In this document: one piece after another, positions 1 through 11,116 of the stretch
How the letters are laid out: each line of letters opens with the position of its first letter
Position numbering within the stretch: the first letter of the stretch is position 1
Source: Polydactylus sextarius
Taxonomy: Eukaryota; Chordata; Actinopteri; Polynemidae
DNA: 64,000 nt
Assembly: GCA_016801845.1 (NCBI GenBank)
Contig: CM028914.1
Span: 15,494,272 to 15,558,271, forward strand
Reading direction: 5' to 3'
Made by a program: the position numbers and the translations under genes
The notes under the pieces: model-generated
What the model was told of the DNA's origin: nothing
The model's input: only the letters and a program-made list of their open reading frames with translations
Database searches by the model: none

Positions 1-390
1 CAGTTACAATGTAATTACAGTTATCTTTCTGAAGACCTTACAGTATTCATAAACAAACAACAAATAAAATGTTGGTCTAAGTTTATTCTGTACAAACAAG
101 CCAAGCCAAAAGAACCATGAGTTGGTTAGAGTAGGAAACACATTTTAAGCGATTCTCTTTGTATAGTGAAGCATTAGTTATACTCCTACAATGTATTAAG
201 CAAAAATTATGGACACATAAAACCAAAAATATAGCAAGGATACTCAAATAGACTACAATAGATTACACAACACTACATATGCAAAACTGAATGGTTAATT
301 TCAAACATTGCCTAATTTACATTTTTGTAGCGCACTTGTCACCCACACACACACCCACATGCCCACCTACACACACGCACGTGCACGCGC

Positions 391-500
<110 letters not shown>

Positions 501-722
501 GGGTGCTCTATTTTGCACTACCAGATAGAATTATTTTGGATAATTGGACATTTTTACCACATATGCGACCTGTATTTGAGTAAAATTTCAATCCATTACT
601 GTTATGTTTCCACAGTAATTTCTTATGTGAGCGAGTTACAAGGCATTTTAAAGTAATTACAGTAAAAATACATTTTCATAATAAGCAATGTACCATGAGA
701 AATATGTATAAAATAGCTTGAT

Positions 723-751
723 AATAGTAATAATAATAATAATAATAATAC
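723..751. repeat. (TAA)n run
   Basis: About nine TAA units, the first imperfect. Confidence 0.9.
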
Positions 752-1157
752 TGCTTTTCGGCTTTTCCCAGATCTCATCTCTGTCCACCACGAGTTGTAA
801 TGTCACTTTGTTCCACGAGATCAAAATAGATATCACAGAGTAAGAAAAAGCTTCCCATACAAATCCAACTGTATAAACATTATACTAAGTTCTTGCTAGG
901 TAAAGTTCCAAAAAAGCCAAAGTGGAAAATGAAATGCACTTCTTTTCTTTTTGACTGCCTTTTAAAATGAGTATTATAAAATGACTCTGCAGTTAGACTT
1001 CCTATTATGAGAGAGCAAAGGCAGGATGTTGGCGGTTGTACACCTTTGGAAAAGACAGAACGAACATTCAATCCTATTTTACCTACACATCCTAAATACA
1101 GCTTTACATTTCCATGTTTTACGTACGTCACGTTTCTCATCTCCGTCTCCTGCCAGG

Positions 1158-1956
1158 CTATACCCGTGTGGTAGAGTGGGTGCTGGGCAGGCCTGCAGAG
1201 CTGTAACCAGCCGGGAAGGTGCTGTACGGACTCATGTTGGAGAGGCCCATCAGGGAGTTGGGAATCATGGTAATGTTGTTGGGGGTCATCAGAGGGATGT
1301 CGTCGGGGGAGCGGCGCTGGGTAAGTGAGTAGTCTAGGCTGGGCGAGACATGAAGGGGATTGTGGAGGGCCTCACACTGGTTCCTCTGCTGGGATGACAG
1401 CGTCTCATCAACAGTGGTGGTGTGGCTCACGTTGTTGCCTTTGCTGTCACGTTGGGGACTGGGCTGCTGGGACGTGTCCTGCCGACTGCGCTTGTCCTTG
1501 CGGTAATACAGAGCAGCGAAGGCCAGGACATTGAGGAAGAGCAGCGATGCTCCAACTGCGATGGTGACACTGAGCTCCGTGGAGTAATCTCTCGGGTTTG
1601 GCATAATCAGAGGACCCATCTCCCTCCCACCTTCACCATCGCTGTGGGCTGTGGATAAAGGGGGTTGCCTGGTGCTGCCTGCCCTTTTACCATTGGACTG
1701 GGTGGGATCCAGTGGGGTGACCTTGGTGGTGGTGGAGGAGTAATGAAACATATCGTGGAGGTTGTAGAGATGGGGAACCAGGTGTTTCCAGAAGGCCACC
1801 TTGGTGGCACGGTAGTGATCACGGATGCGAGGCTTCAGGCCAATGTGCAGGTACAGTTGGTCGTAGGGGTCGTACTTAGACCACGCCACCTCCTCGAAGC
1901 GGTTGGCCTTGGTGTGGATGAACTTGGTGTCCTGTGGCACTGGCTTGTTAGGATCC
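1158..1956 (-). CDS. nlgn3: nlgn3 last coding exon (stalk, membrane segment, cytoplasmic tail)
   Basis: Residues 536-801 and stop TAG. It carries the end of the esterase-like domain (DQLYLHIGLKPRIRDHYRAT), a Ser/Thr/Pro-rich stalk (about 610-645), the membrane span LSVTIAVGASLLFLNVLAFA followed by ALYY and a basic KDKRSR stop-transfer, then the tail. The conserved tail block DYSLTQRRSPDDIPLMTPNN overlaps the gephyrin-binding stretch known in neuroligins, and the last residues STTRV are the PDZ ligand for PSD-95-type scaffolds. The tail between the span and this block is shorter and more divergent than in mammals. Confidence 0.95.
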
Positions 1957-2488
1957 CTGTGGACACATGATAGAAGACTTGGGTCATAAAAATAACATCT
2001 AAAGAAAACTGAGCATTAGATTTGGATATTTATATATCTGACTCATCTATTGACTTTTAGCAGAATTACACTGCAATGATATGATCTTATGAAATTCAAA
2101 TGTAGATATTCTGTTTCTGATGATTCAGAAAAAGGCAATAAAATTAACAAAATTAATCTATTGTTATGTTCTACATCATAATGTGTTTTATTATCAGAAA
2201 TTGTCAGGATTGTTGTATGTTTTGGAAATGGAAGAACTTTACAAATATATGGGTGAAAAAGGTAGTCAACACAATGTAATATCACTATCTCTCCTCAAGG
2301 GCTCAGCATTCCCTCATTCCTACACACTGACACTACACAGCAGCCTACAGTGACCTGTGCTGTGCTCCCTCCTACTACCAGGGTCGTCATGCACAAAGAG
2401 TCATTGCAGCTATGCGTTTAATATGCAGGGAGACTCCAGCCGGGCCGCAGTGGAGACTACTCCACTACAGTGCAACTCGTTTGTCTTA

Positions 2489-2542
<54 letters not shown>

Positions 2543-5500
2543 CCTTTGTCGCTGTTCGACAATCTATAAGACAAGCTGTCAGAGGGAGAGCTGGAGAGTT
2601 TACACTGTTACATGATGCTTTTCCAGTTGAGGCAGCATTACTGTAATATCAGGGCAACATCAGACCACAGCTTGTCTAACAAGCTTTCATTGCATGGAAG
2701 TTGTCTCTTTTCATTCTCAGAATCACTATGATATAATTAAATATATATACACATATCCCCAGAACTATGATTGATAAAAAAGCAGAAGAAATGATGAACA
2801 ACCAGAGGCTGAGAAATCCCTACAATAAAAGCAGGTGATCAATAACTTGAAGCCTTCTTACTCAAATCTATACACTTTCCTCAATAAAGACCACGCTATT
2901 GGGTACTACTGTATAGGATATTGTTCATAACAAGCACACACAGATATACAGCATGCACCATGATATATTTATGAGCTGATTATTTCTACCAACCCTACTG
3001 GAAATCACAACTTAGAGTAAAGTTGGGGAAGGTTTATAGGGTACATCTTGACTGTCTCCTCAAACTTTCCTCTTAAGATAACCTTTTTGTTACAAAGTGA
3101 GAAAATGCTTTAAACATTTATGTGATTTAAGTTGTAAATTTTAAGACATATCACCTTTAGGAAGTCTGGCCAAAGTGATGAAAGTTTGTTATGTGCATAA
3201 GGAGAGATTTCACAGAATCTTTAATGCAACAGTGGGTCTTAAAAAAAAGAAAGAAAGAAAAAAGGCAACTTGGCATTTAAAAAGACAAAGCTTTCATTAG
3301 ATGGTGTGTACAGGATTGTGTGTACTCTGCAGTTTTCTCAGTTAATGTGACTATACAGTGGAGCATAACCTTATTTTTTTAGCCTTTGGCATCGAGTGCT
3401 AATTTTTGTCAAAAGTATGGATGCAAATTTAATTAATTACTTAATTAGAGCGAAGGGAAGCACATTGTGTCAATTTGTAGACTTTTTATGTTTTTAAAAG
3501 GAATTCGCATTAATTGACAAAAGCTGAAGCATCACTTTTCGGGTGAGAGTTCTTGTGAACTAACAAAGGAGATAAGACTAGAGACACGGCAGTGGGAGCT
3601 CTGGCTGCACTTAATTAGGAGACACTGCTTAAGGCTGAATCCTACAGTTCTTTAATCAGGGTGATAAAGGAAGGATCAATGGAGAAAGAGGGTCCACATC
3701 TTCACACAAATATGGTCTTCATAAATAAGACCAGTTACAATATACAACAACACTCTTCCGAATTTTTAAGCCAAGATTACAACACAAAGTAAGATGCTGA
3801 AGATGTTAATATGGGACTAGGGTTAGGATTACTCAAAATTTGCTGTTACTCACCCACTCTTGGCGAAGTTGGTCCAATAAGTCATAACCACAGCACTGAG
3901 CATGATGTCATTCCTAGAGAAGTTACATGGGAACAGATCGGTGGGGCCCACCATGGGGATACCAAACACATAAGGCACCTCATCTCCGTGCGCTGAATCT
4001 GACCACACAGGCTTCATGAGGCTCTGGCAGTGGTGGTAGAAGGCGTAGAAGTACGTAGGCGAGCCGTAGCGGGCGTGTAGGTCAGCCGTAACCACTGAGG
4101 GCTCCACCCACTGGTGGTCGGTGAAGAGAGCCACCAGGGTCTTCCTCCTGGTCTCTGGGTTATCTTTGTCAGCCCAGTCTGTGTACATGAATTTAATGGT
4201 CTCCCTCAGTGTGTCCTTCCCTTCAGGGTAGCCGTACAAACTGTCCACAAAGTCTGACACAGCAAAGTCAAAGTCACTGCTGGACACGCCGTCCTCCAGG
4301 TCCATCACATTCTCCACGAAACGCAGACCCTCACCCTGATTAACCCCCAGCATTATATCATAATTAAGGAACTCGCCCTGTTCCATCAGGATCTCTGGAT
4401 CATCTGGGATGACGTCTCCGTCAATGACAGGGCCGAAAGCCACACGGTAGCGCGCAGACTGGATGTCTTGCTCCACCAGCTCTTTAGCACTCTTCTTTTG
4501 CAGGCAGGAGACCATGTCCACAGTATCGAGCACATTGCAGCCGACCCTCTCAGCCAGCATGCGTGTATATTTTACTGGCTGGTAGTTGACAGCCCAGCTG
4601 GACAGGGCTGAACCGCTCTGGATGATGGCTCTGTGAAACAATCCTTAGGACAGAAAAAGACAAAGGACAAAGACCCAGAAAATGGTGGTTAGTCCTTCAG
4701 CCCACTAATTCATTATTATTATTAAGAGCATTCTGCCTTAAGCAATACATGCTCTTCACACTAGCTGTTATTACGAAATCAAAGGTTTATTGCAACACAA
4801 AAGGAAACAAGCCTACATATGATGTATTTTGCATACTAGCCAGGGTGATAAAGCTAGCTCAGTTGAGCAGCTGGTAGAAAAAAAATGAACTGGTAATAGG
4901 ATGCTGGTTGTTTCTTTTGTTATTATAATGACAAAATACTTATTTTTCTACACTGATCCTCTTATTTTTTCATGTGGTGTCTATGTCATATGCAGATGAG
5001 GTAGAGCACACATCAAATTAATGATCAATTTACAGCATTGTTTCCACGCAGAGGTGCAGAATAAGGTTTCCGTACACCAGTTGTGGATAGATGTACAGTA
5101 ATTGTAGAAACATTAATACGGTGTGTCTAACAAGCTGCACGGCTCACACAGACTGCTGATGTCGACTGTGCGGTGGACAGTCTGTGCAGGGAGCTGAATA
5201 TGCAGTAACCCTGATCCTTCAATGTTGATACAGTCAACACGCTACTCTGTTGAATTGTTTATATGCTATGCGTCACCTCTGTCCCTTGGGATTTTGTATC
5301 TAAACCTAAAAATGACAACTGATATGTATCAACTCAAAAAATACTCTGCTGAGGTTAAAGCATTGCAGTCGCTAGGAAAAGAGTGCAAGGACAGTGTCAC
5401 TTTCTCCCTCCTTTGCTGTCATTTATTTCAGTTTTTTTTTTTTTTTTTAGGGCAGCAGCTATAGCTAGTCTACTTCAAAGATAGCCGGAGATCTTTGTGC

Positions 5501-7601
5501 ATTCGCTGCAGCTGAGCTAGGGCCTCAAATACAAACCTCACAAAGGACAGTTGCCGCAGCCTCCCTGGCATTGATAAAACACACAGTTTCTGCCCTTCTT
5601 GTGATTCAGTCCAGCATCAATGGGAGGACCGGGGCAATAATACCACAAAGATAAGAGGTTCAATTCCCAATAGGCCAAGCTATTGAAATACACACCTTTG
5701 ATTCTTGCAATGAGCTTAAGTGTTCACCAAATAGCATGTTTTCATGTTTCCCAATTTATTTTTCAGTGGATATCAGACACCCGAGTAAATACTCTGATTT
5801 ATGCTGTTATTTAAAATAATCTTACAACAACTGATAACAAACAGAATACACTATTTCCAGTTACCTTTCTGCACAGATTTATATCTTTACAGAAAATATT
5901 CTTCACACCAACCTAATCTTTGCTAACAATATATTCAGGTTTAACAGTAAAAATAGACCAATATTTTGATGTTTTCTAGGTAGGTAAGTGGAGCTAGGTA
6001 AATAAAGAGAGTGAGAGAGAGAAATATTAATCAGTCAGAATGGTAAAAACTGATGGACACAGGTGAACGTGATGACATGCTGAAAACTTTATAATGCCAA
6101 CAGGCTTCTTTAAGAGCTTCACATTTTAAGAGGCAAAGCTTTTAGACTGATTAAATTGAGTAGAGGGGAACAAAAGCAATCACTTACTTAACGAATACCC
6201 CTTTACCCTATTCCCATATCATAACACTCCATCTCTTGCAAAGACCATTTTGAGCTGCACTTGAAACAAACAATGAAATTCCAACAGAGATTAAAATTGT
6301 TTGTTCAAAGTGTTGACACCTTTGCAATAAAAAAATGCATGTGACTGAAAAACACTGAAAATTAAATAAAATGTCAGGTGAAATGTAGTTTTTTTTTTAC
6401 CTTCTGAATGGTGAGACAATGTCAGTAGGCTGACACAGGATGCACCTATCCCAGATCCAAAGACTGTGATTCGTCCCGGGTCTCCTCCAAAGTAACCGAT
6501 GTTCTTACTGATCCAGCGAAGAGCTTGAATCTGGTCCAGGAGTCCATAGTTTCCTTTTGCTGCCTGGTCACCAGTACTCAGAAAGCCTGAAGCATACAGA
6601 GAAACAACTGAAATAGACATCTTCAGTATATGTCACAGCTTTGATCCGGAGTTGTAGCCCAGCAGGGAATCTGAATGAACTGACACCATTTCCCCTCAGG
6701 TGCAAATATGCCTTTCTCTCCTACAGTGTCTCGACTACTTTAGTCAACTCCTTGTAATAGTCTCCGAGCTGCAGTGCCCCCTCAGGAAGTGATCAGGCCT
6801 CTGTTCATCTGAGACTTGAATGTTCTCCTCGAGAAAGTGACCTCATAACATTCATTGTGTATAAATGAATAAATCTTTCACTTGTGCCTATTTCTTTAAA
6901 TGAATTTCATAAAACCACATAGAGGTCATGGGTGCTTGTACAATTGATGCTATTACTTACTGCCTTGTCTAGTCTCATCTAAACAACATACTGTTTTGAA
7001 TGTTAAACAAGGGAAAATGAGAAACTCATGACCTTGTGGAGGCTTGTGAAATCTGCACCCCCTCTATACTGCATTTAAATAATTTTTTCAAGAATAGCAG
7101 AGGCTGATAATCTTGTACAGATTAGATAAATCCATCTAAGGGAAGATGGATTGTGTTTTCAGATTGGGTATAAAACCGCTTGAGAACAACAAGGACAAGG
7201 CATGATGAGTATTTACACTGCTTTTCCTCTGAGGACAACATTTGTATGCAAATCAAGCTACCATAAATATATTCTCACACCTATTTTTTTTAGGCTTTTC
7301 TGTCATTTATCTACTGGTTTTTAAATGTTAATTACAGCAACATAAGTGGAAATTAACGACTCTTATTACAATCTTTTCTTCTAAATTAAACAGGGCTAAA
7401 TACCTCATTTTTGATAAGTTGCCACACGGAGACACTATAATCACCTAATATCCCAATTCTGTAGTTGAGCGTGACGACAACAACATTCCCATAGCTGGCC
7501 AGCACGCTGCCGTCCATCATGTTCCCGGTGCCCTCCATATAGGAGCCTCCGTGGATGTAGACCATCACAGGTCGGGCTTCAGAGTCCCTTATATCTGCAA
7601 T

Positions 7602-7661
<60 letters not shown>

Positions 7662-10600
7662 ACACATGCTGAGCAAACAACTGCAGAGGCAACAGTAATG
7701 AAATGGGGAATTAATGGAGCACTGTTACTAAAACTTTATATCCCAACTGTTCAGTATGAGGTATGGGTAAAGACTGCTCGGAAAAGATGCTTAGAAGCAG
7801 TGGTAGGCCTGTGGTTTGGAAAGCTGTAATGACATTCAGAAAATGCATGGTAAGTACACTCTGACAAGGGTGTATGAATAAAATGGTCAAATATAATTAA
7901 CCACAGTTTTACAGTGCATGTAAGCACTCAACCAAGCACAGCTGTAATCTGTAGTCTGTGGATTAGAGAAAAAAAACCCACTGATTTGACTTGTGGTTTT
8001 GATGTCATTTGAGAGGAAAATCTCTGAATTTACATTTCAACATATAATATCCATTAAAAAAAACAAGTTTTACATGCATAGACATGAACGGAACCTATCA
8101 GGTAAAACCTAAGACAGAAAACCAATTTGTTATGCAGACTAACAACAGGCTTTAAAAGGGACTGTAAGACAGATAAGTAGATAATGCAAACGTCTGGGTC
8201 AATGTGTGTGGCAACAGAGACGTAGCACTTACTGAAAGGATTGCCACCGAGCACAAATCAAAATATGAGGTGCAGTCACATTAAACTTATGTAATCACAT
8301 AGCAGACAGCAACATGTTTCTCCTTCCACTTGAAATAAAAGACCCACCCACCCACCCACCATCCATGGTTCCTTAGGAAAGAGAAAACTAAGGACTGTAA
8401 GATCTTCATCCACCATACTCAGACTAAAAGAATCCATGCAGCAAGACTTTGAGCTCTTAAAAATACCTTCAGATATATGAGTCTCAGCATGTGAGAAAGC
8501 CGCCCCCTTTTTCTTGTGTTGGCTCCCTGGGATTCACATGAGGAAAAAAAAAGAAATACAGAATTCAAAAGAGCATGTTTGACTGTACCTCTTGTTTAAC
8601 GTACGTTCCAATCAAACTGACAGAATCAGAGAAAAGGATCCATAAATTATTGTCAAAAACAAGATTAGCCCAATTACATGCAGTATGTTGCATTTTACCC
8701 TGTAATTGCTTTCGGACAATATGTGGATGACATTATGTAAAATCTTTGGAGATGTATGACACAATTACACACAATTATATTATGAGTTAGAGTAGAAGTT
8801 ACAAAGAAGTAAGAGTTGTCGTTTTAGTCAAGTAAAAAAAAAAAAAAAAAAAAAATCTTGTTCCTTGTTATGTTTGTAGGGAATGGCAGATTGTGTGTAT
8901 ATGCACACAAAACCCACATACACATTGTTGCCTTTGCATGGTTGATTATCTGTCTCGTTATACTGACACAGCTGCTTCAGCCTTGACTGGAGTAATACAT
9001 CTTTCTTGGTTCATTTTATCTCTCTGTAGAGCTACAGAGCTACAGTATTTACACAAACCGTTCCAATCAATTCTTCAGGTACACTGCAGGATAATTACTG
9101 ATGATAAACGCTATATGGTTTAATAATGAATAATTAATACACTGTGACTTGAATGGGACATAAAAATTATTATTAAATAGTGGAAACACACTCTTTAATT
9201 TGACATGGCAAAAAAGATTATAATAAATAAGCAAAGGTGAATACAGCAAAGGTTTCTCCTCAGTGCAATAAATATATTATGAAGTCACAGAGTGCCTCCA
9301 GTGAATTAGAAATGAGCAAAGATATAAAAATGTATATGTATAGCCAATTGGTTGAGGTACATCCTTATAAATATGAACACAAATGAGAAATTGAATGAAC
9401 CTGTTTGTGTGACGGGTGACGAGGCCTTTAGGCTGCACTCAGACCAGGGGGCTTTATGAAACGTGGGCTGCACCATTTTGGACAGCTACGTCTCAAACTG
9501 GCTGTTTATCAGTTGTTGCTACGCTACGGCAGAAACGCCAGTCAAAGAGTGGCGTGTTGCATACACAAGCTGAACACGGCTAAACTATGAATGCTTGAGT
9601 GATTTGTATTACACTGAATGCCTGAGGGGTTGGGAAGATATTCTCAGGGACAATGTTCAGTTGGCATGTTGCGATAACCTGAATTAGAAAAATCTGTTTG
9701 TCAACACCAGATTTAGCGAAGATACAGCGTTACTGTGGTGTTACATTGTTCTACTGATCTAGAGATTCACAGGAGACACACAAAATATTCTCTAGCTGGT
9801 TCATTTCACAGCTCTGTAAGATGCAAAAATAGTAAAGGATTCAGCAAGCTATAGACAGTTGACTCCTGTACCTCACTAATTGGCCCCCAATAGACACACT
9901 GTCTGAACAAAGCAGCAATTCAGTAAAATCAAGAGAAATTGTATTTTTAACAAACATAGAAATGTGGCACTGCTAGATCTCCTTAGTAATTCTTCATGTT
10001 ACTTTTGATGCCCTGTGGTGACAGCCAAATGTGCTAGGCTCATCATTTTCAAAGCTGAAAATTATTGCTTAGTTTAGATGTACCAATACTTTACCAACAC
10101 CTTACCTCAGCAATATTGTCTCGATGTTTATTAGTGTGAAAAAGCACATACTCCAATACATTTATTTTTTACTTACGCCTCTCTTTGTGTATCTAAACAC
10201 ATTCAGAGGCTTCAGGGTCACGTTGTCTTTTGCCATGACTACCAAAATTTCCTGCTTATCAGCGGGAATGTGATGTCCATGATGACATTGCTTTGGATGG
10301 AAAATCAGCCCTGCGTGGCAGCAATGACTTGAACAATGATCACATACATGCTATATGATGATCACAGATGACATCAGGGCCACGATCACGGTGGTCGATG
10401 GACATGGAAAGTCACTGCTGTCCCTTTTTACCACACCCACTCACCATCCTCCGTCGGAGCGTAGATGTTTAGATATAAACAGTCCTCGCTCTGATCCTGA
10501 ATGTATGTAGCTACTGTGTCCAGGTTGTAGGTGAACCATATGGGCATCATGATCTCTGGCACGGTGTTGTGGATGTTCTGAGGACACACGGGCATGAAGT

Positions 10601-10925
10601 GGGTAGCATTCTTGATACCTGACCAGGAGGACGGCTGCTCTGGAGGCATGAAACGCTTCTCACCCACCGGTGGAGCAGCATAAGGGACCCCGAGATACTG
10701 ATCGACGGGCCTGAGCACCTCGCTGGGTACAGGAACCCTGAGGCCTCGCAGTTTCCCAAATTGGGTGGTGACTGTCGGGTAGAATTTCTGGCTTGTTGCC
10801 TTGGTGAATGACCAGCAGGAACATAATATCCACCAAAGAAGAGCACAGTGGGTGATGGTTACAGTCCCTTGCTGATGTAGCAGGTGTGCGGGCAACAGAT
10901 GGTCTCTAAATGTAGCCAGCCACAT
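1158..10925 (-). CDS. nlgn3: Neuroligin-3, complete coding region in five constitutive exons
   Basis: Postsynaptic type I membrane adhesion protein that binds presynaptic neurexins. Coding exons in transcript order: 10925-10445, 7594-7445, 6586-6401, 4643-3854, 1956-1158, all with GT-AG junctions and compatible phases, giving 801 residues (821 with the cassette exon at 8526-8467). Visible parts: N-terminal hydrophobic signal, cholinesterase-like domain, membrane segment at about 663-687 and a PDZ-binding end STTRV. As in all neuroligins the esterase nucleophile is lost: the GESAG-type motif reads GSGIG (254-258), with Gly at 256. Neuroligin-3 is favoured over 1, 2 and 4 by PSEVLRPVDQYLGVPYA, VDMVSCLQKKSAKELVEQDI and the length. 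The start at 10925 (MWLATF) matches the family MWL start; an in-frame ATG 33 bases upstream is less likely. Neuroligin identity is near certain; subtype 3 is likely; a or b copy unknown. Confidence 0.93.
1957..3853 (-). other. nlgn3: nlgn3 intron 4
   Basis: Bounded by GTGAGT (minus strand, from 3853) and CCACAG ending at 1957. It holds a CA microsatellite (2491-2538) and A-rich runs near 3241-3264. No further exon-like or RNA gene signal seen. Confidence 0.8.
2491..2538. repeat. (AC)n microsatellite
   Basis: About 24 units in nlgn3 intron 4. Confidence 0.96.
3854..4643 (-). CDS. nlgn3: nlgn3 coding exon 4 (790 bases, main esterase-like block)
   Basis: Residues 273-536. It begins GLFHRAIIQSGSALSSWAVN and runs through VAFGPVIDGDVIPDDPEILM, GEFLNYDIMLGVNQGEGLRF, SLYGYPEGKDTLRETIKFMY and HGDEVPYVFGIPMVGPTDLF to MTYWTNFAKSG. 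This is the long neuroligin exon, and its 790-base length is characteristic. The HGDEVPYVFG stretch covers the region where active cholinesterases carry the catalytic histidine. Acceptor CCTAAG|GA, donor AGTGG|GTGAGT, entering at phase 1 and leaving at phase 2. Confidence 0.95.
4644..6400 (-). other. nlgn3: nlgn3 intron 3
   Basis: Begins GTAAAAAAAA at 6400 and ends CCTAAG at 4644. A poly-T run (plus strand) lies at 5432-5449. No micro-exon matching neuroligin splice site B was recognised. Confidence 0.75.
6401..6586 (-). CDS. nlgn3: nlgn3 coding exon 3 (186 bases, dead nucleophile elbow)
   Basis: Residues 211-272: FLSTGDQAAKGNYGLLDQIQ, ALRWISKNIGYFGGDPGRIT, VFGSGIGASCVSLLTLSHHSE. The FGSGIGAS loop is the nucleophile elbow of the alpha/beta hydrolase fold with serine replaced by glycine, the hallmark of non-catalytic neuroligins. 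Acceptor TGCTTCAG|GC, donor GAAG|GTAAAA, both phase 1. In mammalian neuroligin-1 a nine-residue splice-site-B insert enters just after this exon; I found no equivalent in the following intron. Confidence 0.93.
6587..7444 (-). other. nlgn3: nlgn3 intron 2b (between the 150- and 186-base exons)
   Basis: Begins GTGATTATAG at 7444, a weak donor, and ends TGCTTCAG at 6587. I see no further feature in it. Confidence 0.75.
7445..7594 (-). CDS. nlgn3: nlgn3 coding exon 2 (150 bases, oxyanion-hole region)
   Basis: Residues 161-210, reading DIRDSEARPVMVYIHGGSYM, then EGTGNMMDGSVLASYGNV and the strand VVVTLNYRIGILG. It includes the HGG motif that forms the oxyanion hole in active esterases. Phase 1 at both ends, so skipping would keep the frame and delete 50 residues from the core fold. 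The acceptor is odd: a CA repeat (TG on the transcribed strand) sits nine bases from the splice junction with no polypyrimidine run between. Confidence 0.92.
7604..7656. repeat. (CA)n microsatellite abutting an nlgn3 acceptor
   Basis: About 26 CA units, TG on the transcribed strand, ending nine bases before the 150-base exon. Confidence 0.97.
8467..8526 (-). CDS. nlgn3: nlgn3 alternative cassette exon at splice site A (A2-like)
   Basis: A 60-base segment bounded by ATCCCAG on its 5' side and GTATTT on its 3' side, read on the minus strand. With the phase-1 base of the preceding exon it reads GSQHKKKGAAFSHAETHISE and rejoins DIRDSEARPVM in frame. Human NLGN3 has a 20-residue optional insert at exactly this position, also beginning GS, followed by a KK pair and an acidic end, then DIRDS. 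Size, phase, position and opening residues all agree. In mammals the A-site inserts tune partner choice. The exon is too short to appear as an open reading frame of its own. The sequence after the KK stretch has diverged from mammals, so expression is unproven. Confidence 0.72.
10445..10925 (-). CDS. nlgn3: nlgn3 coding exon 1 (signal peptide and start of esterase-like domain)
   Basis: Residues 1-160 plus one base. It begins MWLATFRDH, has a hydrophobic core THCALLWWILCSCWSF acting as a late signal peptide, then enters the esterase-like fold at FYPTVTTQFGKLRGLRV. It contains YLGVPYAAPPVGEKRF, the cysteine of PVCPQN and the SEDCLYLNIYAPTED strand typical of carboxylesterases. The donor is GATG|GTGAGT, phase 1. 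This is the junction into which splice-site-A cassettes are inserted in mammalian neuroligins. The acceptor of the same exon probably lies at 11116, so the exon also carries about 190 bases of 5' UTR. Confidence 0.93.
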
Positions 10926-11116
10926 GGTCTGGGCAAGACAGTGCCCTTTGCACAACACAAATGCACACTGGAGTGTCTGCTCAGTCCCACTGCACTGACC
11001 CCGTCAAACAGACATCACTCACTGTGCCTTTCACGCCGATGATTATCAAATCCAAATACACCTCAGCCCGGTATGGACCACCTCCACTTCCACTTTTCAT
11101 TGCAGTGCACAAAGAT
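10926..11116 (-). other. nlgn3: nlgn3 5' UTR part of coding exon 1
   Basis: Leader sequence upstream of the ATG at 10925. The proposed exon edge is TTATTTTCAG|ATCTTTG on the minus strand, a good acceptor. It contains the second part of a predicted upstream ORF that stops at 10981, 55 bases before the main start. Confidence 0.5.

Larger units (their letters stand above)
7595..10444 (-). other. nlgn3: nlgn3 splice-site-A intron
   Basis: Separates the first coding exon from the 150-base exon and contains the 60-base A2-like cassette. It also carries a CA repeat against the downstream acceptor (7604-7656), an ACCC run near 8341-8361 and a poly-A run at 8834-8854. A mammalian-like A1 cassette was looked for and not found. 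Confidence 0.75.

Noticed and set aside
10170..10205. Possible neuroligin A1 cassette exon ending at GTAAGT
   Set aside because: In the phase required to join nlgn3 exons it meets a stop codon, and no acceptor gives a length divisible by three.
10547..10846. Second minus-strand open frame of 99 residues over nlgn3 exon 1
   Set aside because: Out-of-frame shadow of the neuroligin coding exon, with no family similarity.
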